Source: Blastopirellula sediminis (lineage in GTDB: Bacteria > Planctomycetota > Planctomycetia > Pirellulales > Pirellulaceae). From it: 64,000 nucleotides of DNA. Positions 15,952 through 25,355 of the stretch are shown piece after piece. The DNA lies in assembly GCF_020966755.1 (NCBI RefSeq), contig NZ_JAJKFT010000010.1, positions 3,690,481 through 3,754,480 of the forward strand, written 5' to 3'. The notes beneath the pieces are model-generated. The model had not been told where the DNA came from. It made no database searches and was given only the letters and a program-made list of their open reading frames with translations. The number at the start of each line of letters is the position of its first letter. Position 1 is the first letter of the stretch. Position numbers and translations under genes: made by a program.

Positions 15952-18030
15952 CTATTCGTTGGTCCAGCGACACTCATAAATGTAGCCAATTTCCGGATTG
16001 ACGACCGACCAGCCGATCAACGAACCGTAAGGATGATTGATGCGGTAGCGCGAATTCATCACGGTCGGCGGCTTCGATTTGTCGATCGGGTAACTGACCA
16101 GTTCGTAGTTCTGGTACGGTCGATCTTCGGGGAAGAGCATCCAAACGCTGACCAGGTCGGTCTTGAACCGCGTGGCGAACGGCGCTCGGGTAACCGGAGC
16201 CGGCAGTCGCACGAACATCTCGAGCGTCAACGTGACCGGTTCTCCCCGCGGCAAGTCGCTGAAGTCGTACTCGACCTCGTAGGACCACCGTTCGACGCCA
16301 TAGTCCATGACCGGTTTCGAGAGCTTGCGGATTTCGGCGACGAATCTTTGGTCCGGCTGATGAAATTCGACGTCCTTGAATAACGAAGGATAGCGGAAGA
16401 CGACCTTGGTCCCTTGGTCGGGGTCGAACTTGGCGTCTTCAGGAATGACCACACTGATCCGATCTTTGATATAGACCCCTCCTTGGTCTTCGATCCTTTT
16501 CTCCAACGGTTTCCAGCGACGGAGATCGATGATTCGACTGTGATCGAGGAACTCGACTGCTTCTGGCTTGACGTCGCTTTCCGTGTCAACGTCGAGTACC
16601 GGATCTGGCTGCCAGTCGGCGAGCGGGTTGCGATCGAGCAGGCCGAGGATCTCATGAATGTCGGGGTTGCCGCTGGAGATCGCCGCGATCACTTGGGCCT
16701 GCGTCTGCGATTGCTTGTAGAACTGGTACGCTTTAAACGGCAAATAACCGAAGACGAAGATCGCGATCGCGATGTAGACGTACGACGTCCAATCGCGCCA
16801 ATCAAAGAGAGTCGACCAAACCCGGCGCAACGCCGAGTTGCGGAGTCGCCGAGCGACGGCGGTTGGGGGCGCAGCGGCCGCGGAGCCGTTGCCCGATCCA
16901 GTTAGTCGGGGGCCAGGCGCTCGTTTGTTCGGGATCGGCGCCCATCCTTCGCCGGACGGAACCTTTTCGGCTTCTCCGGGGTGCGTTTGACGATAGGCCT
17001 TTCGCGCGACTTCGTAGCCATGCTGGGCGAGGGCGTTGATTTCCTCGTCCGAAAAACGATCGAGGTCGGTGCGGATCGTTTGGACCTCGGCTTGAACCAC
17101 AGGGTGCAGCGTGGGGTCCTGATCCATTTCGACGGTGTCGGTGATCGGCAGAAAAATGAAGCCGGTTTGCTTGCCGAAGTTTTCTCGTTCTAACTGCCAA
17201 ACGCGATCCCATAAGATATCGGAAGCGCGGATCGACTGGCCGACGAAGCCGAGGGAGTTGTCGCTGAGAATCTGAAACGGCTTGCCGGCGTCGCTGACGT
17301 AGATCTCGTCGAACGTTTTGCCGGCGTCTTCCAGCCAAGAGAACGCGCGAATCCCCAGGTTGTCGTAAACGCCGCCGTCGGTGAAGTACTCGGTTGGGAA
17401 CTCGCCGTCCCGCACGCCAAGATCGGCGGCGGTGAACTCGACGGGAGGGAAGAAGCCGGGAAAGGCGCTCGAAGCGCCGACCACCCGCGGAATGCTCGCC
17501 ATCTGCCCCGCCACAAACTCAAAGCGAATGCCGCCAAGATCGCAGCGCTGTTGGATATAGACGCCGTTCCGGTTGAAGACGGTCAGTCCGCCGTTGCTGA
17601 CGCTTGTCGCCAGCATGTGGAGCATCGGTTGCTCGGGAAGTTCGTACAGGCAGCGATCGCCATACAGATATCGCTCGTAGCACTTCTCCAGAATCGCGTT
17701 GGGAGTAAACTGACGCGGCGAAAAGTGCGTCAGTTTGGCGGCAACCCGCGCGGGGTACTGAAACGGCAAGCGGCGGACGACATGATTGCGGACGTCAAAC
17801 TGCACGAAGCGGACGATTTCGGAGACCGCTTCGTCGAAGTCGTCGTCGGACCCGGTATAGCGATGCCAATTCAGGGTCAGATGTGCCGCGAGAATGCTTC
17901 CGCCCGAGACGGAAGCGATATCGGTCACTTGATGGAGCAAGTTGACGTCTTTTAGGAAGCGAAGGATTCCGAGGTGGAACAGCGTCGCTCGGAATCCGCC
18001 TCCGGAGAGGGCCAAGCCGATTTTCGTCAT
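15952..18030 (-). CDS. Patatin-like phospholipase with membrane segment and extra C-terminal domain
   Basis: 692 residues from the ATG at 18030. The oxyanion loop LSGGGFRA (8-15), nucleophile elbow S-V-S-G-G with Ser42, and DGG of the dyad (Asp218) define a patatin/PNPLA hydrolase at ~1-350, acting on acyl-ester lipids. A single hydrophobic segment (YVYIAIAIFVFGYLPF) lies near residue 435, followed by a ~230-residue domain of unknown type, rich in beta-strand pattern. The N terminus lacks a signal peptide, so the catalytic part is probably cytoplasmic and the tail periplasmic. Convergent with the monooxygenase gene with 3 bp between stops. Confidence 0.88.
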   Translation of the reverse strand: MTKIGLALSGGGFRATLFHLGILRFLKDVNLLHQVTDIASVSGGSILAAHLTLNWHRYTGSDDDFDEAVSEIVRFVQFDVRNHVVRRLPFQYPARVAAKLTHFSPRQFTPNAILEKCYERYLYGDRCLYELPEQPMLHMLATSVSNGGLTVFNRNGVYIQQRCDLGGIRFEFVAGQMASIPRVVGASSAFPGFFPPVEFTAADLGVRDGEFPTEYFTDGGVYDNLGIRAFSWLEDAGKTFDEIYVSDAGKPFQILSDNSLGFVGQSIRASDILWDRVWQLERENFGKQTGFIFLPITDTVEMDQDPTLHPVVQAEVQTIRTDLDRFSDEEINALAQHGYEVARKAYRQTHPGEAEKVPSGEGWAPIPNKRAPGPRLTGSGNGSAAAAPPTAVARRLRNSALRRVWSTLFDWRDWTSYVYIAIAIFVFGYLPFKAYQFYKQSQTQAQVIAAISSGNPDIHEILGLLDRNPLADWQPDPVLDVDTESDVKPEAVEFLDHSRIIDLRRWKPLEKRIEDQGGVYIKDRISVVIPEDAKFDPDQGTKVVFRYPSLFKDVEFHQPDQRFVAEIRKLSKPVMDYGVERWSYEVEYDFSDLPRGEPVTLTLEMFVRLPAPVTRAPFATRFKTDLVSVWMLFPEDRPYQNYELVSYPIDKSKPPTVMNSRYRINHPYGSLIGWSVVNPEIGYIYECRWTNE

Positions 18031-18132
18031 TGCGAGAGCCTTCGTGAGCGTCAAATCAAGGTGCGGCTTCTTCTAAATATAGTTTGCAGTCTCCTTGATA
18101 GCGAGTTTTCTCGATTTTCGGCGGTTTTGAGG

Positions 18133-21100
18133 CTACGGCTTGCTCGAATTCGTTTCCTGCAGGTGATCCTCGACTTTAACCCACGTCGCCCCTTCGATTT
18201 TCGCATCATGGCCATGCCCGGACGAATCTTTCAGCACGTCGCCATGACCTTCGTCAAAGCGGTAGAGAACCAGCGTGTCTTCGTCCGCTTGAAAGCGTTC
18301 GTCGGGAACAAAGTCCTGCGTATATCGGGCTCCTTGCGAGATGCGAAATTGACGGAAGACGCCTTTGAATAAGTTTTCGCCTTCGTGGGGCGGTTTGCGC
18401 CCCAAGTAGAGGTTTGCGACGATATTGGAGTCCGAGGCTTCCGCTATTAGCCGATCCCCGCCAAAGAATTTTCCATTCATAAAGAAAGTATGGCGTTTTC
18501 CATCCCAGACGCCGGCCACATGAACGAACTGATTCAGTTTAACGCTTTCGCCAACAGGAATGACCCCTTCCCTGGTAGCTATCGAGCGAGAGACGGATCG
18601 CCAAACATTTTTGGGGCTGGCGTCGGTATAGGCCGAGATTTTGATCTGGTTAGTGCGGAAGTCGAAGGCGGTCTGGTTTGTTTCCAAAGCGGCCGCGATC
18701 GAAACCCAGCCTTCGACCGTATAGCCTTCTTGTGCGGAGTCTGATTGGGGGCCGAGCTGGAAGTCTTCAAGGACGACAAAATCATCCTCGCCATCAAAGG
18801 AGAGACCGTAGCTTTCTTTTCCCGCCTGCTCCATCGACGTCGCACCTTCTGCGGCGTCATCCGGCGATCGCCACGGAATATCATCAAGCGATTCGTGCAG
18901 CACGACGCACTTCGGAATCGCCGCTTGAAGCCGCGCGGCGCCTTCCGGCGTGATCTGCGTATTGGCGATATTCAGAACGCGGACCGTTTTCAGTTCGCTG
19001 AGAAGCGGGATCGCCTCGTCGGTGACGTTCGTCCCTTCCAAGTGAAGGCGATGCAAGCGGGGGAGCGACGCGAGATGCGCTAGGCCGCTGCCGGTAATCC
19101 CTTCGCAGTTGGCGAGTTCAAGAATTCGCAAACTCGGCATTTCGCTCAGATGAATAAGTCCTGCGTCGGTGATCGGCGTATGTCCAAGTTTCAGCAAGCG
19201 AACGAACTCGAGTTTGGAGAGGCTGGAAAGCGCTTCGTCGGATAGCGATTTGCAATCGCTGAAATTGACGTATTCCAGTTCCGTTAACTTCGCCACGTGG
19301 GCCATGCCGGCAGCGGAAATGTCGGCTCCTGACATTTCGAGTTGAATCAGGCTGTCCAGCGTTCCGATCGTTTCCAAGGCGACGTCCCCGTCTTTGACGG
19401 CGGACCAATTCAACGCTTTTACGCCGATGGCCCCCTTCAGGTGGATCGCCTCGTCGCCGTCCGGAAACTTGGCTGGAGGGAGGAAGAGGATGCCAATACC
19501 GAACGATTCGCTGGGAACCTGTTCAGCGCGCCAGCTGTACGAAAGATCGAGCTCTCCTCCCTGGTCGAGCACCCACTGTGCGATCTTGCTTTGGTCTTCG
19601 CGGGCGGGGAGTTCCGGATGGATGACGATCGCGTCGGGGCGAAGCTCTTGCAGTCGCGCCGCACCTGCCGGGGTAAACGTCTCCTCCAACTTGATGTGCC
19701 GTAACGATTTCAACTGAATCAGCGAAGCGGTGGCGGCTTCTTCGTCCAGGCCTTTGCGAATCCAGATATCGCGAAGGTGCGACAGTCCCGCAAGCTTCGC
19801 CAGTTCGACGCCCGAGAAGGCGTTTTCGCCGGCGGATAAGCTCCGCAAATCCTTAAATTGGGATAGAGCTGCGATAGACTCCGCATCGAACGTGACGTCT
19901 CCTTCATAGACCCGGAGTCGTTTCATCCCGGCGACGTCGCTCGGCTTCAGCGGCAGCCCAGATAGACGCGCTATCGTGACGTTTTCCGACTGCGCGAATC
20001 TGGCTAAGCCTGGTTTGTCTAACTTGGTTTGGGAGATATAAAGCGATTCGATCGCGCTGGAATGCTTGATGTGGGCCAAGGCGTCGTCGGTCAGCGGCGA
20101 CGACGCGAACTCTAAGGAGTCGAGCGAATAGATCGGCTCCGCCGGAGCGAGATCGGCGTCGACCGCGTCTGGGCAGTCGATCAGCTTGACTTCGCAAACG
20201 GCGAACCGCGCTTCCCGGAAGTCGGCGGGCTTTCTCAAGTGTCGCGACGCGGTGCTGGTAACGACCAACGCTCGGCCCCCGCCGCGAATGATCGACTCGG
20301 CCAAATGGCGATGGGGATCAGCGTCCGCTTTCGCCGGTGGCGTCGTAAGCGACTTGACGGCGTCCGGCGACCGCCACGGGATATCGTCGAGCGATTCGTG
20401 CAGCACAACGCATTGCGGGATCGCAGCTTGCAGTTTGGCGGCGCCTTCAGGGGTGATCTTGGTGTTGGCGATGTTCAGAACTCGAACCGTCTTCAGCTCG
20501 CTGAGATAGGGAATCGCCTCGTCGGTGAGGTTTGTCCTCTCCAATTGGAGTCGATGCAAACGGGGGAGCGACTTTAGATGCGTAAGTCCGCTGCCGGTAA
20601 GTTCCTGACAATTCCCGAGATCAAGGATTCTTAGGCTCTGCATTTGGCCGAGCGAGGCGAACGCCGCGTCAGTGATCGGCGTTCCACGGAGATGGAGCTG
20701 GCGAACGAATTCCAGTTTGGAGAGGAAAGGAATCGCATCGTCCCGCAGGGACGTGCAATACCTGAAATCGATGTATTCCAGTTCCGATAACTTAGCGACA
20801 TGAGCCATGCCTGCGGCGGTAACGTCTGCGTTTCGCATTTCAAGTTGCGTTAAGCTGTCGAACGTTCCTATCGTTTCCAGTGCGTCGTCGACGTTTTTCG
20901 CAAAATCCCATTGGAGCGTGCTTAGCCCGATAGTCCCCTTAAGGTTGACCGCCTGCTTGCCATCGGAAAGTTTAGCGCTGTCGATCACAATCGTTTCGAT
21001 CGCAAACGACTCTTGTGGAACCTTGTCCACCTTTCCCATCGGCCAGACTAGTAAGGTTGAGCCGTTGTCGAGGACCCATTGAGCGATTTCGCTTTGATCT

Positions 21101-23643
21101 TCCCGAGCCGGAATTTCCGGACAAATGACGACTAAATCAGGTCGAAGCTCTTGTAGCCGCGCCGCGTCCTCTTTCGTGAAGCTGTCCCACAGCTGGATGT
21201 ACCGCAATGATTTCAGTTGAGAAATAGCGTCAATGGCCGCCTCTTCTTGGCAAACGCCATCGTCAATCCGGATGTCGCGAAGGTGCGTTAGGCCCGCGAG
21301 CTTCGCCAATTCAGGGGCGGACGACTCGTTTACGGTAGCGAAGATGCGCCGCAAGCTATGAAGTTGAGCGAACGCTGCGACCGATTCGGCATCGAAAACT
21401 TGGTCCGCCTCATACAGCCGTAGCCCTTTCATCCCGACAACATCGGTCGGCTTGATCGGAAAACCCCATGCGCGCAACGCCGTTACGTTTTCCGACTGGG
21501 CGAATCTGGATACTCCAGCAGCGCTCATCTCTGTGCCGCTCAGGTACAGCATGTCGATCGCGTCGGAATGCTTGATCGATTTCATCGCATGGTCGGTCAG
21601 CGGCGTCCCCGGAAAGGATAAAGTCTCGAGAGAGTAGATCGGCGCTGCCGGAGCCAGATCGGCATCGGTCGCCTCTTTGCATTCGATCATTTCGATTTCG
21701 CTGACGGCGAACCGGGCAGGTCGAATATCGGCGAGGTTGGCGAAAGAGCGTGTCCCGCCGCTGGTGGTGACGACGGTTCTGCCTCCGCCGCGAATTATCG
21801 ATTCGGCCAGACGACGCTGGGGGTTATCCTCGTTTGCATCGGACGGTTGGGAAGCGACGGGCGATTCCGACAAGTCCGTCGTCGGCATCGCTGGGGGGGC
21901 GACGTTGGCAGCGACTTCCTGCACGAGCGGGTCCAGGTGGACCCGGATCGTTTGATCATTGGCGGCGTCCACCTGAAACTCCTGCGTAAACGTCTGGAAC
22001 CCCCCCTTCACCACCTTCAGCTTGTGCGTCTTTTGATCGGCGCTGACGATCACCGGCTCTTGTCCTTGACCGGTCTTGATCGTGAGTCGCTTTTCGTCAT
22101 CGACCAAGACTTCGGCGCCGGCTAGTTCGGGCTGGTCGATCTCCAGGATGATCGTGCCATGCGGCGTCTTGACCTTAAGTAGGAAGCCGGCGGCGAGGGC
22201 CATGCCGAACAGCGCGAGCAGGCAAAACGTCGCGACGGGCCATCGCGGCTGCTTGTGCGCAGGGGCGAGTTGATGAGCCGTTGCGGTCAGGTCGCGATTG
22301 GTGTCGATCGCCGTCGCCGTTTCGACGAACTCGGTCGGGATCGGCGCTTGGTACTCGTGAGGAACGGGCGAAAACTCAGGAATATCCAGCGTCGCCAGGT
22401 CTTCCAGCAGCTGCGTCATGCTCTGGTAGCGATCTTCCGGCTTCTTGGCGACCATGCGGTGGAAGACCCGATTGACTTGCGGCGTAAAGCGATCCCCTTC
22501 CAGATCAGGAGCCTCCTTTTCTCGGTGGGCGATCAGCATTTTGTAGGTGGTGTCTTCCATGAAAATTGGCCGCCCCTTCAACAGATAATAGAGGGTGCAG
22601 CCGAGCGAATAGATGTCGCTGCGGGCGTCGGCGTCGCGGGTGTCGATCGCTTGTTCCGGCGCCAGATAGGCGACAGTTCCCATTACGGCGCCGGCCATCG
22701 TCAGATCGAACGACTCGGCCGGTTGCGGTTGAGACGGCGACGCGTCCATGCGAGCCAGGCCCATATCGAGAATCTTGACGTTCCCTTCCCGATCGACCAG
22801 CAAGTTCGCCGGTTTGATGTCGCGATGAACAATCCCCATGTTGTGGGCGTGTTGCAGACCGCGGGCGGCTTGTGCGATGTAGTCGAACGCCTTGGCGGGA
22901 GGAAGCGGACCTTGGAGGCGAACGAGCTTCGCCAGATCGGTTCCGTCGACGTACGACATCACCAGAAAGTGAACCCCTTTGTCGGTATGGGCGTCGAACG
23001 CCGTCACGATGTTGGGGTGTTCAAGGCGTGCCGCCGCTTTTACCTCGCGGTGGAAACGTTTGATTTTGTCAGGCGAGTCGAGCGCCTCTTGCGGAAGAAT
23101 CTTCAGGGCGACGATTCGATCCATCCGTTGATGCAGCGCCTTAAAAACGGCGCCCATTCCGCCGGCGCCGATTTCATCCAATAAGACGTAGCGATCGAGG
23201 GCCAGCGGCAGGTCTCTGCGCTGCAGCAGGACAGTCGCTTGAAACAGCGTCAGCTTTTTTTCGCCGACCAGTTGCGATGCGAACGAGTGGGCGTCATGGG
23301 CAGGGTAAAGACGCTGGAGCTCCGAAATGGAGTCCTGCGTCAGCAGTCCCGAATCTGCGAGTCGCGTGCGGAACTCGGCGAGATCCATGCCGGTCTGGGG
23401 AAGCGGCGAAAGGCCGCCGCGGGTGACGAGCGTGCTCTTGTCCGACTGATTCAGGAAGTTGACGACCGTGTCTTCTTCTTTCTCAATCCAATCCGTCGCC
23501 TTCAAATCGCTGATCAGTTCCGCAAGTTCAGCGGCAAGTTCTGGGCAATCGCGACAAAGTTCTTCAGGTGAGATCTCTTCCCCTTGCTGCCGTCGCAAGC
23601 CCCATTCGACCAGCAGCTCTTCAAGTTGATCCTGTTGATCCAT
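18133..23643 (-). CDS. Giant Ser/Thr protein kinase with PEGA-like, duplicated LRR-type and LamG-like domains
   Basis: 1836 residues. An N-terminal ~150 residues of charged helix precede a Hanks-type kinase (~155-425): P-loop GAGGMGAVFKA, ALKIL, catalytic HRDIKPANLL (~residue 273), DMG in place of DFG (~296), and APEQ. A membrane helix is at ~471-493, then a PEGA-like beta domain to ~580. Residues ~604-1096 and ~1109-1597 are two copies of one ~490-residue leucine-rich-repeat-like block. The C terminus (~1615-1810) is a LamG/concanavalin-type jelly roll. It probably senses something outside and signals through the cytoplasmic kinase. An ECF sigma gene lies 11 bp upstream on the same strand, a known ECF-kinase pairing in Planctomycetes. 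Confidence 0.93.
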   Translation of the reverse strand: MDQQDQLEELLVEWGLRRQQGEEISPEELCRDCPELAAELAELISDLKATDWIEKEEDTVVNFLNQSDKSTLVTRGGLSPLPQTGMDLAEFRTRLADSGLLTQDSISELQRLYPAHDAHSFASQLVGEKKLTLFQATVLLQRRDLPLALDRYVLLDEIGAGGMGAVFKALHQRMDRIVALKILPQEALDSPDKIKRFHREVKAAARLEHPNIVTAFDAHTDKGVHFLVMSYVDGTDLAKLVRLQGPLPPAKAFDYIAQAARGLQHAHNMGIVHRDIKPANLLVDREGNVKILDMGLARMDASPSQPQPAESFDLTMAGAVMGTVAYLAPEQAIDTRDADARSDIYSLGCTLYYLLKGRPIFMEDTTYKMLIAHREKEAPDLEGDRFTPQVNRVFHRMVAKKPEDRYQSMTQLLEDLATLDIPEFSPVPHEYQAPIPTEFVETATAIDTNRDLTATAHQLAPAHKQPRWPVATFCLLALFGMALAAGFLLKVKTPHGTIILEIDQPELAGAEVLVDDEKRLTIKTGQGQEPVIVSADQKTHKLKVVKGGFQTFTQEFQVDAANDQTIRVHLDPLVQEVAANVAPPAMPTTDLSESPVASQPSDANEDNPQRRLAESIIRGGGRTVVTTSGGTRSFANLADIRPARFAVSEIEMIECKEATDADLAPAAPIYSLETLSFPGTPLTDHAMKSIKHSDAIDMLYLSGTEMSAAGVSRFAQSENVTALRAWGFPIKPTDVVGMKGLRLYEADQVFDAESVAAFAQLHSLRRIFATVNESSAPELAKLAGLTHLRDIRIDDGVCQEEAAIDAISQLKSLRYIQLWDSFTKEDAARLQELRPDLVVICPEIPAREDQSEIAQWVLDNGSTLLVWPMGKVDKVPQESFAIETIVIDSAKLSDGKQAVNLKGTIGLSTLQWDFAKNVDDALETIGTFDSLTQLEMRNADVTAAGMAHVAKLSELEYIDFRYCTSLRDDAIPFLSKLEFVRQLHLRGTPITDAAFASLGQMQSLRILDLGNCQELTGSGLTHLKSLPRLHRLQLERTNLTDEAIPYLSELKTVRVLNIANTKITPEGAAKLQAAIPQCVVLHESLDDIPWRSPDAVKSLTTPPAKADADPHRHLAESIIRGGGRALVVTSTASRHLRKPADFREARFAVCEVKLIDCPDAVDADLAPAEPIYSLDSLEFASSPLTDDALAHIKHSSAIESLYISQTKLDKPGLARFAQSENVTIARLSGLPLKPSDVAGMKRLRVYEGDVTFDAESIAALSQFKDLRSLSAGENAFSGVELAKLAGLSHLRDIWIRKGLDEEAATASLIQLKSLRHIKLEETFTPAGAARLQELRPDAIVIHPELPAREDQSKIAQWVLDQGGELDLSYSWRAEQVPSESFGIGILFLPPAKFPDGDEAIHLKGAIGVKALNWSAVKDGDVALETIGTLDSLIQLEMSGADISAAGMAHVAKLTELEYVNFSDCKSLSDEALSSLSKLEFVRLLKLGHTPITDAGLIHLSEMPSLRILELANCEGITGSGLAHLASLPRLHRLHLEGTNVTDEAIPLLSELKTVRVLNIANTQITPEGAARLQAAIPKCVVLHESLDDIPWRSPDDAAEGATSMEQAGKESYGLSFDGEDDFVVLEDFQLGPQSDSAQEGYTVEGWVSIAAALETNQTAFDFRTNQIKISAYTDASPKNVWRSVSRSIATREGVIPVGESVKLNQFVHVAGVWDGKRHTFFMNGKFFGGDRLIAEASDSNIVANLYLGRKPPHEGENLFKGVFRQFRISQGARYTQDFVPDERFQADEDTLVLYRFDEGHGDVLKDSSGHGHDAKIEGATWVKVEDHLQETNSSKP
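18855..21832 (-). repeat. Tandem in-gene duplication of the LRR block (~1.5 kb units)
   Basis: Unit 1 (about 20360-21832) and unit 2 (about 18855-20320) encode the same series of segments. Each opens with LAESIIRGGGR and runs through YSLxxLxFxxxPLTD, RFAQSENVT, PAREDQSxIAQWVLD and TPITDA, closing with VVLHESLDDIPWRSPD. The boundaries are estimated from the protein. Confidence 0.85.
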
Positions 23644-23654
23644 GCGCGGTCCCT

Positions 23655-24242
23655 TTAAGGGTTAGCTCCTTTTAGCGTTCGCTGGAGAAAAATACGGGCG
23701 CGATAGTAGCGGCGCAGGACGGTTCTCGTGGAGATGCCCAGTAGATCGGCCGCCTCGCGTTGCGTCGTTCCGGCGTACCAAAGCAGCTGAAATACCTCGC
23801 GTTCTTCCTCCGGCAGTTGTTCGACCGTTTCGTGAAACTGCGACCAAAATAGTAGGTTTTCCGGCGAATCGCTTTTGGCGACGGCAGGGACGTCCGGGTC
23901 AGAGGCATGATTGGCGCCATGCCCCTGCGGTCCGAAATAGTGTCGTCCGAGGTCGATCAGCGTTCGCCGGATTTGCGTCGCGGCAAGTCCAAAGAATTCA
24001 CGGACCGATCGTGGACGGACCGAAGACAAGGATTGGTGCAGGCGGATGGCGGACATCTGAAAAACGTCGTCCGTCTCTTCCCACCGCCGCAGCTTGGGAT
24101 ACCCCTTCAGCATCTTGCTGGCAAGCTTGTGGAGTCGAAGCGATGCAAGGGCCAGAAGTTCCTGGTACGCCTCGTCATCTCCCCGGTCCAACAAGGCCTG
24201 GAGTTGCATCGTGCTGATCTGGGATTCCGCCATTTCCGCCAT
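23655..24242 (-). CDS. ECF-type RNA polymerase sigma factor paired with the Ser/Thr kinase
   Basis: 195 residues: region 2 at ~20-95 (TDDVFQMSAIRLHQSL, then VREFFGLAATQIRRTLIDLGR) and region 4 at ~135-190 (LPEEEREVFQLLWYAGTTQREAADLLGIS). It belongs to the Planctomycete ECF type that lies next to Ser/Thr kinases. The kinase gene starts 11 bp downstream on the same strand, so they form one transcription unit. Control by phosphorylation or by sequestration at the kinase is inference; no anti-sigma gene is present. Confidence 0.9.
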   Translation of the reverse strand: MAEMAESQISTMQLQALLDRGDDEAYQELLALASLRLHKLASKMLKGYPKLRRWEETDDVFQMSAIRLHQSLSSVRPRSVREFFGLAATQIRRTLIDLGRHYFGPQGHGANHASDPDVPAVAKSDSPENLLFWSQFHETVEQLPEEEREVFQLLWYAGTTQREAADLLGISTRTVLRRYYRARIFLQRTLKGANP

Positions 24243-24527
24243 ACGTCGCCTGCATGCTGGTCATAGAGCTAAACGTAGATAGGTATCACTCTAATGGGGC
24301 ATTCGGGCGTCGGCAATCCTGATCTTCATTAAAGCTAAGCGAGTGGGAATTACGCTTGCTGACAGGAAATGTGAAGATTTTTTTCGGCGATGATGTGCGA
24401 ACGACGGACGGGGGGCCTTCCCCGCTTAAAACGCCGCTTGTCGAGCTCGAAATCCCTTCGCTATCTCGGGCTTTCTGGCATCCATTGGGTAAGCAAGCGA
24501 ACCGGCGACGCCGCTCGTCGAGCGAGG

Positions 24528-25109
24528 CTACGAGTTTTCCGACCACTTTTGGCGCACGCGCGACAAGCGTCGCTCGACGGTACGCAGAGAGATGCTGAAT
24601 TTCGCGGCGATTTCGTGGTTGGCGTAGCCTTCCTGCTTGGCCACCGTCACACTTCGCAGTCCTTCGTCGAGGCCAGCGAGTCGCTGCTCGACTTCTTCAA
24701 TCAGCTGTAGAGGGCATGGGAGGTCGGTCGAATTGGTCGCCAAGTTCTGCTGTGCGTCGGCGGCGATCGTTCGATACGTCACTAGGGCGAACCCTAGATT
24801 CTGCCTGCGGTGTTCGTAACGCCGTAGATCGATCGCCTTTCGTGACGTGATCTTCAGCAAAACCTTCCACATGCTGAGTTGGTCGTGCAGTTGGGGAAAG
24901 CGTCTCTCTTGGATCGCCTGACAAAAACTCTTGATCGCGTCGGAGGCGACGTCCTCCTCGTCCGCGATCCGTTTCGGCGCACCTTCGAGTCTTTTTCTCG
25001 CCAACGCCAAGACGCGTGGATAGCACCGTATCCACATTTCGCGAACCGTTTCTTCATCGCCATCTTTCAGCCGCTCCAGAAACGCGGCGAAGGACGCGTT
25101 TGAATTCAT
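24528..25109 (-). CDS. ECF-type RNA polymerase sigma factor
   Basis: 193 residues. Region 2 includes EEDVASDAIKSFCQAI and WKVLLKITSRKAIDLRRYEHR. Region 4 at ~135-190 ends in a helix-turn-helix (YANHEIAAKFSISLRTVERRLSRVR). It is distinct from the sigma factor at 23655-24242, and 285 bases without a gene separate them. It is divergent from the 1371-residue protein at 25356, which may be its target or partner (inference). Confidence 0.88.
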   Translation of the reverse strand: MNSNASFAAFLERLKDGDEETVREMWIRCYPRVLALARKRLEGAPKRIADEEDVASDAIKSFCQAIQERRFPQLHDQLSMWKVLLKITSRKAIDLRRYEHRRQNLGFALVTYRTIAADAQQNLATNSTDLPCPLQLIEEVEQRLAGLDEGLRSVTVAKQEGYANHEIAAKFSISLRTVERRLSRVRQKWSENS

Positions 25110-25355
25110 GCTTGTCTCCCCAGCAGTCTTGGAGGCGAGTCATTGGAATCGACCAACGTCGCGATTCCAGTTCTCGCGCTCTTTGCGGCGCCTACTAAGT
25201 TATGCGAGAGGTTGGGGGGCGATTGGACGGAGATTTCAAAACTTTTTTTGACTTCTTTGGCGGAGATTGCCAAGCTCAAGCGTTGAACTAATAGGGCAAG
25301 CTCTATTTTCGCACCTCATCGCAATAATCTAGTCAGAATTCATGGGGGATAAGTA

